Assembly (NCBI RefSeq): GCF_001039355.2
Contig: NW_019774803.1
Coordinates: forward strand, 360,709 to 408,891
DNA length: 48,183 nucleotides
Origin: Lingula anatina
Lineage: Eukaryota; Brachiopoda; Lingulata; Lingulida; Lingulidae
Direction: 5' to 3'
In this document: in pieces, positions 1 to 13,360 of the stretch
How the letters are laid out: every line of letters begins with the position of its first letter
Position numbering within the stretch: position 1 is the stretch's first letter
Made by a program: the position numbers and the translations under genes
The notes under the pieces: generated by a model
The model's database searches: none
What the model was told of the DNA's origin: nothing
Seen by the model: the letters and a program-made list of their open reading frames with translations, nothing else

Positions 1-1393
1 TGAGCAAACTTCACACTCTACATTTTGTACCTAAATGATGAAATCTTACAAAGAAATTGATCATGGCCATAAAAATATAAAAGTACATTTTACTTTCTGA
101 TCACAACTGCATCAAACTAAATGAATTTTATCGACCAAATTTTGTGAAAAGAGAAGATTAAGAAATTCTGAAAAATGAGGATTCATGTCAGACAGAGAAT
201 TGTTAAGAGTTCCCTAGATAAATATTTTGACTAAAATATAGAACAGCAATGCTTAAATTTTGTAAGAACACACAAAAAACATTTAAGGAGTCACACACAC
301 ACTTGCCCAGTGAAGAAGGTTATAAAACAGCATCAAAATAATAACCATAAACAAGTATGCAACTCTAATGTTGCATTTTTCATTCAAATTGCTCTCAGTT
401 CAAACTTTGGTAAATTCATCATGCATAGCACCATAAAAAAAAGGATCTCAATTGTTTATGAATAAATCTTACGTTTTTTTAAATGCATTATGCTTTTATA
501 TGATCATGAACAGATGGAAGATTTGAAATCATGGAACCCTGTCAAACAACAGAACTTATTATATCATCCAAACAGGCAAGCTACATATCATCTGATCATC
601 TGATTTTTCTTTTGCTAAGGAAAAAAAATCATCCTAAAATTACACAAATTTCAACATAATCAATAAGCAACTGTGCATAAATATATATGCACTTACATAT
701 GCATAACATTGTCAGCCATTATCGATATCTCAGCAGATTTACCCTCCACCAGATAGCAGCATGCTAGCAATTAAAAAGCACAACTGACCTGTTTTCACGG
801 CAAGACAACCTACACCAACAAAACTATATATGAGCGTCAGTTTCATCCATGACCTAGAAAGATCTCTTCCTAAGCCACTGGTTTAATGAAGCTTTTACTT
901 AAAACAACAACTCAGTAGAGCCACTGTAAGTTGCAGCCAAGATGGACTGTCCATCGTAAGAAATAATATAATATCACAAAACGAGACATACAGAACGAAA
1001 ATTCAGAATTAGAAAAAAAAAATGTAATTAAAAATTAAGCAGAAATCGAGATTAATAAAATTTGAAAAATTTACATTGAATAAGATATATCCTACATTGA
1101 AAAATCAAATCTATTTCTTAAAGGCAATCTCTGATGTTAAATTCCAGTAGAATTTAAGCAGGGGCAGAAAAATTTCAATTTGTTCAGATTCTGGCCACTC
1201 TTTCTGAGTGTCTGGAAGGGCCAGCAGGTGCAAAAGATCTTGGCCCTGACTAAAAAGATAGCTCATTAGTTTTCAAAATTTTAAAACTTTAATCTTATTG
1301 CCCTGGAAACAGATCTATGCATGCATCCATAGCACATCACCGCTGCAAGCTGAAACTACAACCACATATAAATAAATCCAAAGCACAATTTTG
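1..1393. other. Non-coding, AT-rich left flank
   Basis: No convincing C2C exon or other conserved coding block is seen on either strand. The stretch is either ESYT intron or, if the 1394-1646 exon is terminal, its downstream DNA. The only other open piece is 1111-1249 (minus), which I rejected for lack of support. Confidence 0.5.
1288..1293 (-). promoter_or_regulatory. Possible polyadenylation signal ATTAAA
   Basis: On the minus strand ATTAAA lies about 100 bp downstream of the TAA that closes the 1394-1646 open frame. It is a common variant signal but short, so the evidence is weak on its own. Confidence 0.25.
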
Positions 1394-1646
1394 TTAGAAG
1401 GGAGCAGGGATTAGAGAAATAACACTGAGGAGATGTGATCCACAGTTGAACCTTTTCTTTTGGGGTGGCGTTTCCTCTTTCGCTACAGACTCCTTGGTGG
1501 GTACCACGTCAGCAGTATTAGCACGCGGTCTGCTAGGAGTACTGCCTCCTTTGTTGTTGTCTTGGTTACGGGATGTCCTCAAACTTGCCCTCCGTCTTAT
1601 CTTTGGAGTGCTGAATGACCAGTATTTTTTTCGTGGACTAAGATCA
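1394..1646 (-). CDS. Candidate alternative terminal exon, basic tail, unassigned
   Basis: An open stretch of about 84 codons ends in TAA at 1394-1396. Its base composition is clearly richer in G+C than the surrounding intron-like DNA. It encodes a basic, serine/proline-rich tail (SPRKKYWSFSTPKIRRRASL, then SRPRANTADVVPTKESVAKE and PPQKKRF). An acceptor-like TTGTTTTTAG precedes position 1646, and entry there is in phase 2, the phase of the donor of ESYT exon 19. An ATTAAA-type polyadenylation signal (minus strand) lies about 100 bp past the stop at 1288-1293. I do not recognise the protein. It may be an alternative ESYT end that truncates C2C, or the last exon of another minus-strand gene. The frame stays open upstream to 1894, but in AT-rich DNA. 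Confidence 0.4.
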
Positions 1647-2026
1647 CTAAAAACAACAGAACTATGTAGATCTCTACTTGGCATCTTAAAAACATTTTCA
1701 TGAATTTGTGAGAATAAATAAAATATATAAGTGTCATAATCCATATTCCTAAAGGCCATTATTTCACAAACATTCATTTCCAAAATGATATAATAGAGTA
1801 CCATAACAGAATGCAAAACCATAGAATTATTTACAAAAGAAAAAAAAAAGTTTCTTCTAATCTCTTGCCTCCCTCTTTTCATGTGATAAAGCACAAATAC
1901 AAATTATAATTAAAAAAAGATCATCATGCTTTTTGTCTGCCACCAAAGTTTTCCCAACATTTATAGCAAATACTGAAAATCTATCAGAGGAGAGCAACAA
2001 CACAGTTACCCTGAAATGGAAACAGT

Positions 2027-2079
2027 GGGGTGACTTGGGGTGGGTAGGGTGTGGGTGGTAAAGGGGGGTGGGGTTGGGG
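2027..2079 (+). other. G-rich tract with G-quadruplex potential
   Basis: Within about 53 bases there are eight runs of three or more G, separated by short loops (GGGG, GGGG, GGG, GGG, GGG, GGGGGG, GGGG, GGGG). This satisfies a simple G-quadruplex pattern on the plus strand. It lies in otherwise AT-rich non-coding DNA between ESYT exon 19 and the candidate terminal exon, so an ESYT transcript here would be C-rich. Confidence 0.6.
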
Positions 2080-3295
2080 CTCATATACTTTACCCTCAAA
2101 GCAATTTTGAGTGCATGTTACTGTTTTTTTTCTTCAAATATAAAAGCTTAACTTTATGAACTTCTTTTCATGCTGATAATTATGTTTTGTTTTGCAAAAG
2201 CAAAACGTTCAAGTTGATTTTAAATTCATTTCATGAATTTTTACAAAGCTTTTGTCATTTTGAACTCCCCCCCTCAAAAGCCCTTCAGTTTCACAAATAT
2301 ATAATTATAATGAGTAGTCTAGCTATGTTGTGAATGCTTATAAGTTTTAACTTTTAAGTTTTAACTTGAAATGTTATATCACAAATAATTATTTTAACTA
2401 ACTGACTTTAAATTAAAGCTATAATAAAAGGCAATAATGAAGCACTGAAATCCCTATCTATACATGATAACTGTTACCTGGAGTCAAGAGACAGATGGAC
2501 ATTATCTTAACAGTTAAAATCTAAACTTAGATATAACAAAATATTTCTTATGTGTCACTAACTTGTTTCTACTCTTGCTACAAAACTTCACAGAAGCCAG
2601 TCCCAAACAAAGAGTAAACACAGAGGCAGATGCATGCAAGCAGTAGAGTAAGTCAAATTTCAGGTTTTGTTTTCATTCAAACTATTAAAAAAGCTTAAAG
2701 TTTATATAAATAAAACTCTCAAAGAACTAAACAACACTTAAATTCACACTAATGAAGCCTCTTCTAAACTACACAAATAAAGATATCTAGATACAATGAT
2801 CACATAAAAAATTATGATCTATCAAATTTTTTTTTCACTAAAACCATGACATTTTTTACTTTCCCTAACTCAATATGCTTCAACAAAAATGTCTCTCGTT
2901 GAAGTGGCTTTGCACATGATCAAATTACAAATTGTCTTCTTACATTAAATTCAACATCTCTTCACATACAGTTGGTAAAAAATTAGTTTGGTAGAATTGA
3001 TGAAGAGCAAAATGAGCAAGTTATTTATACACAACATTCAAGATTAATAAGCAGGTTGCTTGTAAATTATTTATATATTTATTGGTAAAAAGGAATTAGG
3101 TCGTTATCTTTACATAATTAATACAATTAGGTCATATATTGTAGAAGGTTCAACATAGGACAAAGTCAGAGCTTCTGTTATCCACACAAAAAAAATATAA
3201 GGTCACATACACAGACAAAATACAGACGGTGGATAAATGTTTAGACACAGGGTGTGAACACCACAGATAAAACACCTCAATGCTATATAACTTAC

Positions 3296-4542
3296 ATGCA
3301 CTTGTGGACGACCACCACCAGTCTGTTTCTTTGGCCGCTGTAGCGTATAGTGATCTGTATCTTGCCCAGTCCACTGTCACTGCCCATTGCACTAGTTTTA
3401 CTGGAATATATGACATAAAATTATGTGCTACATGTTACAGTGATTCTAAATATGATTATCACAGAGATTAGACAACATTGTAGTTTGGTGGAAAAGCAAT
3501 ATGAAGACTTTTGAAACATATGACATTGGAGAAGTGGCAAGGGGATCCTCACCATTCTTTTTTTAGACAACCAACTGATTTCTGTACACTATAAATTTAA
3601 GAGCACCCTGTGTGTGTGTGTTTGCGCGTGCGCACGCGCCACATTTACGAGAGAGAGAGAGAGAGAGATGAGAGTGAGGTGAGGAATTATTAGTCATATG
3701 GAATAAGAAGTAAATGTTACCTGTGGATTGAATGTCCAGACCGCCTCCTCATCTCGTTATTCTTCATGCTGGAGTTTGGTGAGTAGTCAGCAGAGCCTGC
3801 AGCAGATTTTGTGGGCGTTTCTTGTGCCTTACCATTTGGCGTGTCCAAGTCTGTTATATGGAGAATGCAATGGTCAGTATTATACCTTATGGACAATTAT
3901 ACTAGTCAATACTTCTGCAGTCAGGACTTTAAATTGTTAACAGTTGAGAATTGTGTCCAAGTTAAAGGTATGATAAATTACCAAACAGGCTATAGTTAAG
4001 ACTCTGCAATATCAAATCAATAAATTACATTTTTTATTAATATTCCTCTTCCCATTAAACCAAAAAGAAAACATTTCTTCTACAAATGGAAAGCAAGGTA
4101 TGAATCAACCAGAGAGAAAGTACTATTTCAATGAATACCCTTTCTTATCCAAAAGGGAAACACTTGCCACTCACAGCCAAATTAAGTGAAACAACCTACC
4201 AGGATCACAAAAGAGGAAATTTAAATCAAATCTAATGCTGGAGTTACGAAGTCATGAAGCAACGATAACAAAGTTGGATCACTTGAAATCACTGATTTCA
4301 AAGAGCTAGTCCAGTATTAGATTTCTTTTTGCTTCTTTTGTGATAGAACACTCCAGGACAAATAAGAGCATTCATTCTCTCAACCTACCAGGATCATCAA
4401 GAGAGAAAGTAGCAGAGGGCTCCTCCTCCTCTGCCCCGCCTTCTCCCTCTTCCTCTGTATTTTTGTTAGAATTATTGACCAGCGAGTCCACAGCCTCTTC
4501 TGTTGGCATAGAATCAATTGGGGCAGTACCAGACAGCAGAAT
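3296..4542 (-). CDS. ESYT2: ESYT exons 17-19: acidic/serine linker and start of C2C
   Basis: Exons 4542-4389, 3850-3721 and 3400-3296 give about residues 559-687. Exon 17 is acidic (EEEGEGGAEEEEPSATF). Exon 18 is serine/threonine-rich and ends in MRRRSGHSIH, a likely phospho-regulated disordered linker. Exon 19 carries GLGKIQITIRYSGQRNRLVV, the first strands of C2C, the domain that binds plasma-membrane phosphoinositides. It ends in phase 2 at AT|GTAAGT. No following C2C block (the DPY loop, the NPVFDE-like block) was seen in 1-3295. Confidence 0.88.
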
Positions 4543-7500
4543 CTAATGTATTAACAAAAATACTGACTCATTAAAAACTGCTGAATCTTTCAGATACATA
4601 GTTTTGGAAAGATGACTAAAATATATATTTTTGTGTAGCATTTTTAGCACAAGGTGGTCTGCTTTTCAGTTTTGTTGCTACCACTCAACAGGAATGTTCT
4701 AATTTCAAGAATTTATGACTTAAAATAATACAGTATCTGTCAAATTCAGAATTTTTCTCCCATTGAAAAGATCGAGTAATTACCATAGATGAATTTATTC
4801 TACATCAGTCTGTTACCATTAAATGCTAATAAATAAATCACTGACCCTAAGCTGTAACCTCAGTGTGATTTTACTCATTGGTCCAGACTCTTTGAGAGGA
4901 TATGACTGGAACTTGGTCATGTCTTCATCATTCAGAAGGTCCTTCACAGGGACTGTCACAAAGCCCAACATCTTCTTGCTTTTAGAGTCATACACCTGGA
5001 ATATGATGGACATATTAAGTTTTACAGAAAAAGAAAAAAAAAAAAAAACTGATATCCTTGAAAGACAGATTTGCTTGGTTTATAATTAAACCCTAAGGCT
5101 GTCTTTCTGGATCTGTTTAATCTTGTATAACTTTTCAACACACTGAGCTAGCTCCTCTTCTCAAATACACTGAAATCTATCCTCTAACAAACTTCTCTGT
5201 AACACTGGAAAATCTTCACATAACGCTTTAACAAAAAAACTTCCTTCAAAAACAGATGGTGAAATCTTCTCTAACACACTAAGCTTTCTTCTTAAACACA
5301 TTATATTATAGAAATCTTCTGTAACACACAAGGCTTTATTCTTAAACACAAAGAAATCTTCTCTAATGCACTGCTACATTTACCTCCATATCCAGCTCCT
5401 GCATGTTAGGGTTGTGCACCAAGAACTTGAAGTTCTCCTCAAAGACAGGCTGATCAGTGTTCTTCTTCACCTGAGTCTGCTGTTTCTCCCCTCCTACACC
5501 CAGGGTCACATAGGGAGAGGGCTCTGTCAGGTACTTACCACCTGAATTCTGGAAAACAGGTGCACAATTAAATACATATCATCATTTATATATTTACACG
5601 AACCTGTAAAATTTTATTTAAAATGACTTTTTTTTTAAAATTAATTCTTAAATCAGCAGTGGACTGCAGTCTTTAATCTTATCTCACGATTATCAATAAT
5701 TTTAGACAATTGAAAATAAATGTTACAGCTAGAGTTAAAGATATTAATTTAAAAGCTTATAGGTGGTCCTGCTCAATCGGGCATTCAGCCTGATGATGCT
5801 CTTATTATAATAGTGAAAAGCAGTTTTTACAGAATTTTTATTCCAAAGTAAGGGATATTCATCACCAAAAGCTTGACTTAAAACAATATTTTGGAACCAT
5901 GAACAATTAAAAAGAACAATTAGCTTACTGTTACATAATAAACTATGGCTACAATCTAATAATGAACCCTAATTGTATCAATTTTAGAAAAGTAACATAA
6001 ATATCTATGAAAAAAATGCACATATTTAAATAATTAAATAAAGCTCTTAAAGCTTCTTTAATTTATTTAAAAGACATATACTACTACCACTGATAGCTTT
6101 AACTTGCCAGAAATTTTAAGTCTTACCGCTCTTGTGACCTTGAGAGGTCAGCTCAAAGGTGAAATCACCAAAATATGTTAATAAGGTCTTAGAGTTACTG
6201 AGTATCTCTCAAAGAACACTCAGGAATATATTTCACGTCTATTGACACAGAAGCACACAGATCATATATTAAGCTCTTAGCCACTAGCAACATGATGGTA
6301 AGAAAACTATAATTGGTGCTGTGTTGAACTTCATAAATCAAAGTTAAATTTATTATAAATAGGAAATATATGATTAAACACACACACACAAAATTATAAT
6401 GTGTTTATGTGCAGATACACATAACCCCACTTTAGGGCAGTTGTTAATAAAGAAATCATGATAGTACCACGTAGACAAAATACCACAGGCTCACATGACA
6501 GTAGACATGCAGATTAGTATAATAATATATATATGTTACAAAACCCCTTTCCATGGGCTGACTACAAGCACAATAAAATGACAACTACAACACAACATAG
6601 TCGCTCACAGCAGGGGCGGATTTAGTCAGATTTTCAAGTTTACATTGACGGGTATCCATCTTTTTCTGTCGGAAGACGGTCAAAAATGGAAGATGGATCA
6701 ACAAAGATAATTTGGAAGACTGTCAGAAAGTAACTCTGGATCCGCCCCTGCACAGAAGAAACAGATTTGCTTGAGAGCCCCTTACCATACTATAACAACT
6801 ACAATTTCTGTTAATATATAGCATCATCTAGACTATATGTAGACATGGTGAAACTTCCAGCCCTTCGGTCAGGGATCACTGAAATATTTAGGACCTGTGT
6901 AAAAAGTATCAAGCTAGTTATGTTGACTGTCAGTCAGTGATTGCTAACAAGTCATTCTCAATCTGAATATTTAGACTGGTAGTTGTTCATCTGGAGTGAT
7001 AAGATTTTGATCTTTGTTCCTGATAAATGACTGGCATTTCGACCAATATTTTTTTCACCATGTCTGTATAATGAGTTTCAGAGAATACTGGAAAATGACA
7101 TTGATTACCTCAATGCCCTTGATACTGGCAAGCTAAATACAGATGTGAGTTTCCAGAAATCTCTGAGGCCGCATTCACAACCAAAGTTGATCTGTAGACT
7201 AACAGATCGACGTATCAAATACGGCTGATGCACTTGAAAGCTTACCGCGTTGTCTCCCCATAGAACCTATTCATTGTTTATTAGGGGGTTATGCAGCAAG
7301 CTTTCAAGCAGGTCAGCCATTTTTGATCCGTGGATCAGTTAGTCCCTGGATCAGCTTGTTCTGAATGTTCCATAAAACTCATGGTGGTATATAAGCACAC
7401 AGAAAGCACATATCACACTGCCCCATACCGTGGATTGACCACTGGCGCTATGTAAAAAACAGCTTCCCGAGGAACCCTGGGTATACACAAGTATTAGAAT

Positions 7501-10500
7501 GATCAAAGAGTGGTCAGCGTAACAATCATGGTCATAACATCAATCGTGAATCTTGAAAATATTTTTTAAAAAGATGCAGAATGTTTTGTTATGTGGGGCT
7601 TTAGTTCTAATGTCATCTAATTTTAATTTCTTTTGAAAATAGCAGACCTACAGTCTACTTCAAATTCTTAGAAAGAAAATTTAGTATATCTCGTTTAGTT
7701 CTGAAATAAAGTGTAATGAAATAATGTGTCATGCAAGATGTGTGCCTTGTCTATGATTAGCTGAGTCAGACCTTTATTTTAACAATGTGTAAGGGAGGGC
7801 ATTAATAACATTCAATATAATGTTAATTATAAAATTTCCCATTTTTCAGCCTTTTTAAACCCTGAACATGCACAAGTTTACCAATGACAGCATTCATAAG
7901 GTATTCAAATATAGTGTTTACTTTAGGAAGTTATAATGAGTGAGAAAGATCTCATAACAGGGAGGATTAGATTGGTGGTGGGGGTGGGGTGAGTTACCGT
8001 CTTCTTCCCAAAATTAAAACCAATTGAAAACAGTTCTGTTAAAGCCATCCATGCTTACTGCAGGCTACACATGCCTTGACATGCGTGTTCAATAAAGATG
8101 TGATAAATATCTTACTGGTAGATTGTGGCAGGCATCCACTGTTACCATAAGGAAACATGAGGACAGGTGTTCTTCACTCCACGCCACAGTACACTGCTCA
8201 AGAGCCTGAAAAATAGGGCAAAGGTTAGCCACCAATATATATAGGTCAAGGGTCATTTGAACCATTCATAATTTCACAATACCTAAAGGTTTTTATCATA
8301 GGATAAGAAACTACAAGCAGATGTAATATAAAACATGCATCAGGTGGATAAAAGAAATAGTAAATTTTTAATTTCCAGTGAGGCAATAACACATAGCAGA
8401 ATAAAGTGAAACTGCAATAATTTTGCAGTTTTTTTTTATTTTTCAGTTAGAAGTCTACTGTTTTTGATGTTTTGATCCACCCAGCATACATAGATTCCTT
8501 GGTAGAGGACATATAAAGCATGCCGTAGGAGCAGCTATTTCATACTTTTTGTATAAGTTTGAAAAGATAACACTCTGCAATATCCATTGTTGTTAGAAAA
8601 AACGTGGTCAACAATAAATAAAAGAGATTTAAAAAAAAGACTGCTTTAATATGCAGTAAACCTTTTACTCCACTTGTTCTGTCAAATATATCTAACTCAT
8701 TCAAATCTTCCAAATGGCCAATGTCATTAGAATAGCAATAACTGGCTACAGATAAAAAGTTGGCATTCTTCAACCTTCAAGGACCAAATTGAAGCTTTTA
8801 AGAAAGGACACTGCAATAATTACACTGCACCACAAGCTTTTCCAGTAGTCTCCCATAAGCAAGCTCTACCTCTTCTGAACTTAATGATACCATACTCTGG
8901 ATGTTTTGGATTTTGCATGATAGTGGTTTTTAATCCATATTTTAACTGGGCAAAGGTTCCACAAAGAACACATCAATTTCTTTTACTTGCCATTTTCCCA
9001 AACATTTTAAGGTTCTGTTTCCAACCTGGCAATTTTTTTTGGTTGCCAAATTATATATAACTTTATTCAAAATACTCAGTTATAATGCTTATTAACAAGT
9101 AATAAACATTAAAACAATGTCTATTAATAATAAAAAACTGATACCAGAAAATGCATTTAGTTGGCAAACTAAACAAAAACAAAGCTAAGATTAAAATAAA
9201 GTCCTAGTTCTCTGTGAAACACAAGGATATCCCCTTTCCTAATGGTTGTTCAATAGGTAATAGGTTATAAGTGAAAAAATAACCAAATAAAAGAAAGATA
9301 ATATCAGCAAAATATCTTATTGGGACAATAGAGTATAAAAGGAAAATGACTACATTACACAATAATGCAAACAAAATGTAATTTAAAATACAACTTTATG
9401 AAATTAAAAATTTGGAGAAGCAAATAATATCATTAACTTAAAGAATATGTATAAATTTTCTTAAATGGTACAAATCGAGTGCAATAACAAACTGAAACTA
9501 AAACATTCCCAAGAATCAGCTGAACCACATGTTGTAGTAAAATTAAGAGGCAAATAATACGTACTATTATTTACAGGAATATGCATATGTTTCTTAAACA
9601 TTACACGTTTGAAACGACAAACTGAAAGAACTCGTACTGATTCAAATATCAAAAGCAAAAAAAAGCTGAAACCCTTAACAGACTGTTTTTAGTCAAAATG
9701 GCATTCTTAAATTGAAGAAGCAAGATATTACAAAGGAACAATTAAATTGAAGAAGCAAGATATTACAAAGGAACAAGCAATACTGTATCAATGATAATTT
9801 GATACCATCAGGGAGTGTATAAATAAGTAATGTAACAGTAACTAGCTGCAAGAACACATCAACAATGAACACTGTTGACAGTTGACATTCCAAAGCCAGG
9901 GAGAACCATATGTCATAAAAAGTCAACCAAACCCTAAAAAAAAACAACTTACCACATCGTGATAAAACAATGCAGAATCAATGAAACAGCATCAGGGAAA
10001 AGGAAGAAAAACAAGAGAGATATAAAGACAGAAAAAAAATCTATATCTAAGTAACAGAGAGCATAACACAATGCCTGCTCAATGTAACTAAAGGTTCAAC
10101 AAGTTGGTGCTCATGCAATCAAAAACCTAAAGAGAAATACATATAAATTTATCAATGAGGCTTACTACGAGTTTAGCAGCATATAAAATTACAAATTTTA
10201 AAGAGAAGAACTACTTTTTAAAAAATACTTTAAAATCTGAAAAACAATAGGACAAATATGCAACAAAGTAGCAAACATAAACATCAGGGTGCAGATAAAG
10301 ACAACCCGCTTCATCCGCCCCCCCCAAAAAAAAAAAAAAAAATGCCCCACCCACTGCTTTGACAGAATACCCATTCGCCAAATTTGGTCTATTCCATCTT
10401 TGAACATAAATTCATGGAAATCTTCCATTTAAAAACTACTGCACCCTGAACATGTACAACAGGAAGCCTAGGGTCAAATAACTACTGGAACGGTGTAACG

Positions 10501-11606
10501 TTACATGTGGCTTTACATGGCAGAATACGTCAGCAACTGTCACATGATGTTATGTTCCAGTTCGTCTTTGTTATCAAATTGAATGCACAACTAAATTTTG
10601 GAACATCAGAACATTGTGAAACATGAACCCTGACATGAACTCGTACATCTAAAACTATGAGTAGTAATATAATAAATATGATTACTAGTAATCTAACATG
10701 GTAGTGTCAAATAATCTATATCTGAAAACGCAAAATATTGTGAATTAATATTTAGATATTTGTCAGAATTTATCTCGGCATGAATGAAAAAAGTCAATTT
10801 GCACAACAAAAAAAAAAAATGAAAAAGTCCTTTTTGAAAACTCAAAATGGAAATCAGAACGAAAATTAAAATAAATAGACAGTATGTCAAATCATCATGA
10901 AACTATTGTTGAATTCATTTATATCAAATACAATAAGATAAAGTTTTCCTTATTATTGTAAATATTGCATCTAGAATGAAAAAGGTGTCTCACTGATGGT
11001 CTTAAATCTCAAATGGGGATAGCTGGAAAAGTTGCCACCAGGTGAAAGCACAGTGTTTTGATTAAAAAAGAATATCGATGACATTTTTTCTACAATCAAT
11101 AATTGCAATTGTGTTTTTCTGGTTGTGCAAATAGTAGGTAGTAGGTTAGTAATTATAGTTATGTACCAAAATGTCAGGAATGAAGAATTTGAGCTGAAAC
11201 GTTAGTATGGCCCAAGCAAGCTGGTAACATTTTGACTGATAATTCTCTTCAAAAGTCTGAAAAGAAACAAATTAAAACAGAAACACTGAACAGGAAAGGG
11301 ATTAAATTTAAATAATTTCAAAACTTTTGAAAGAAAGATTATTAAAAAAAAAGTTCAAGAATTCATCAACACAAGTTAGGTGATTGATAATCATCATAAC
11401 TAAATTATCTCATTTAATTAAAGCAGAACAATATAATTGTGGATATCAATGTCAAAGGTAGAAAGAAACCAAATCACTGAATAAGTTGATTTCATGCATA
11501 GCCGGCAGCTCTATTTTTTAAGCTGTTACTGTACAGCCACTAGAACAGTTCAACCATGTCAACTTTAAGAAAAAAATATTATTCTAGCCAAATAAGTGAT
11601 TTTTTT

Positions 11607-11661
<55 letters not shown>

Positions 11662-13154
11662 GGTAGTGTGGCAAAAAAGTACTGTATGTTTTCTTTATCA
11701 AATTTATAATTTGTTTTATTTACCAAAAATTTACAAATCTCAAATGAATCCAATTGAATATTAATAAAAGACAATCTTGTATCATACAATATTAAATTGA
11801 CTACATCACACTGATTCAGTGATATGGATTAAAACCTAGAACCAAACGAATCCTAGATTTATCTTACAGCATAGCACACGGGTACATCGTCATATGCTCT
11901 TCTGGACCGATATCGTTTGTTTTGCACTTCCTTTAATACATTAAGACATAGACCAAAGGTAAGAGAAGAAAGGAAAAGAAAGCAGACAAACAGTCACTGT
12001 GTTTTCACAAGCAAGTACAGTGTGACTAGAAATGTTAGTAAATGTATTAACAGTACTTAAGGATTAATCAATAGGATAGTTCTAATACAGGGTGGGAACT
12101 GGGCTATTAAAATATATCTTAAAGCCCTGAAAAACAAAATGATATTGTTAAGAGAGGTTAAAAACCATAAGACATCAATCACACAACATAATCAAATGTG
12201 GAGAAAAAAGTAACTACAATAATTTCAGAATTACTTCTCTGAAAAGCAAAAGACCAAGTGGAAAAAGTTGTCTCTTTTAAAACCATGCACTGTAATGTTT
12301 TATTGCATCTAAATAAAATGCTATACATGCCTGAGAAATGTTATTACATGCTAAAAAGAAATAATTTCAGTGATGTATTCCTACAACTATTCACTAAAAG
12401 AAAAGGAGAAACTCGATTATCTTCAAATAATTCACTACAGATATGCCAAGATGCCCCCCTCTCACCTAAATCTTGGTTATGATTTTGTCTTTTTATTTGT
12501 CAGCTTGAAACAATGACTGTGGGGAAAAAATACATTTATCAGTATGCATCCGAAACAGTTAGAAATTCACTACATACAGTCCTACGACCTACCTTGTCTA
12601 TATCATCAGGATTTGATGAGAGGTTCAGCCATGTCAGGCGCAGGTGAATCAAACCAGTGTCAACATTCTCCAGGGGGAGCCACTGAAACAAGACAAGCTT
12701 GAATAATCAAGAGCAATATTTCACCTAATCATATCTGAATACTATATCCAAAACGTTTTATTGTTTTTTTAAAAGGGGACCTATAAGTACAGCAAACAGG
12801 TATTAATTCAACCATTTAAAAAGGTCTTTATTTTTTGTTAAAAGATCAACTAAATACGAAAAGATCACATGCACAGATCCATGATTTTACTACTACGACA
12901 GGAAGGTGTAGGTGAAAATAATACCATCTTGTTTTAAAATTATTTATCACACTTGAATGCCAACTAATCATATTCAGGGGAAAAAAGGAAGAAGGCCTAG
13001 GGGCTTCAAGGATTAAACCTACGCAGAAAGGATAAAATTATATTATAAAAAGTTGAACCTACTGAGTCCATGTGCCCCTTCTCGGCTACACTACTGATGT
13101 CCACACTTACACTGAAATGACACAGAACTCAACTGTGAAACCATGGTGACATGC

Positions 13155-13213
<59 letters not shown>

Positions 13214-13305
13214 TAGAACAAGATTGGACATGCAGACGACCTATTTATATTGGTAAAGTGCTGCTCTCCACATTCTTCATACACTTCTATTTGAAAACAA
13301 CTGTA

Positions 13306-13360
<55 letters not shown>

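Larger units (their letters stand above)
5549..8115 (-). other. ESYT intron 14
   Basis: This 2.6 kb intron separates two C2B exons. It holds the 140-bp TIR element and the foldback element. I see no further exon. Confidence 0.7.
8206..12592 (-). other. ESYT intron 13
   Basis: A 4.4 kb intron of AT-rich DNA. It contains the 34-bp tandem duplication at 9708-9775, a C/A-rich run near 10317-10342 and the 49-base poly(A) at 11609-11657. No exon is recognised. Confidence 0.7.

Noticed and set aside
1111-1249. Open minus-strand stretch with acceptor TTTTTAG, about 45 codons ending in TAG
   Set aside because: Entry phase fits, but the supposed donor of the exon before it (AAAAG|GTTCAA) is weak and nothing is recognised in the protein, so it is not called as an exon.
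1446-1703. Plus-strand hydrophobic frame opposite the candidate terminal exon
   Set aside because: The minus-strand reading has the better composition, acceptor and stop; the plus frame is its shadow.
11609-11657. Poly(A) tract as a retrotransposon or retrocopy tail
   Set aside because: No retroelement body or target-site duplication is visible beside it.
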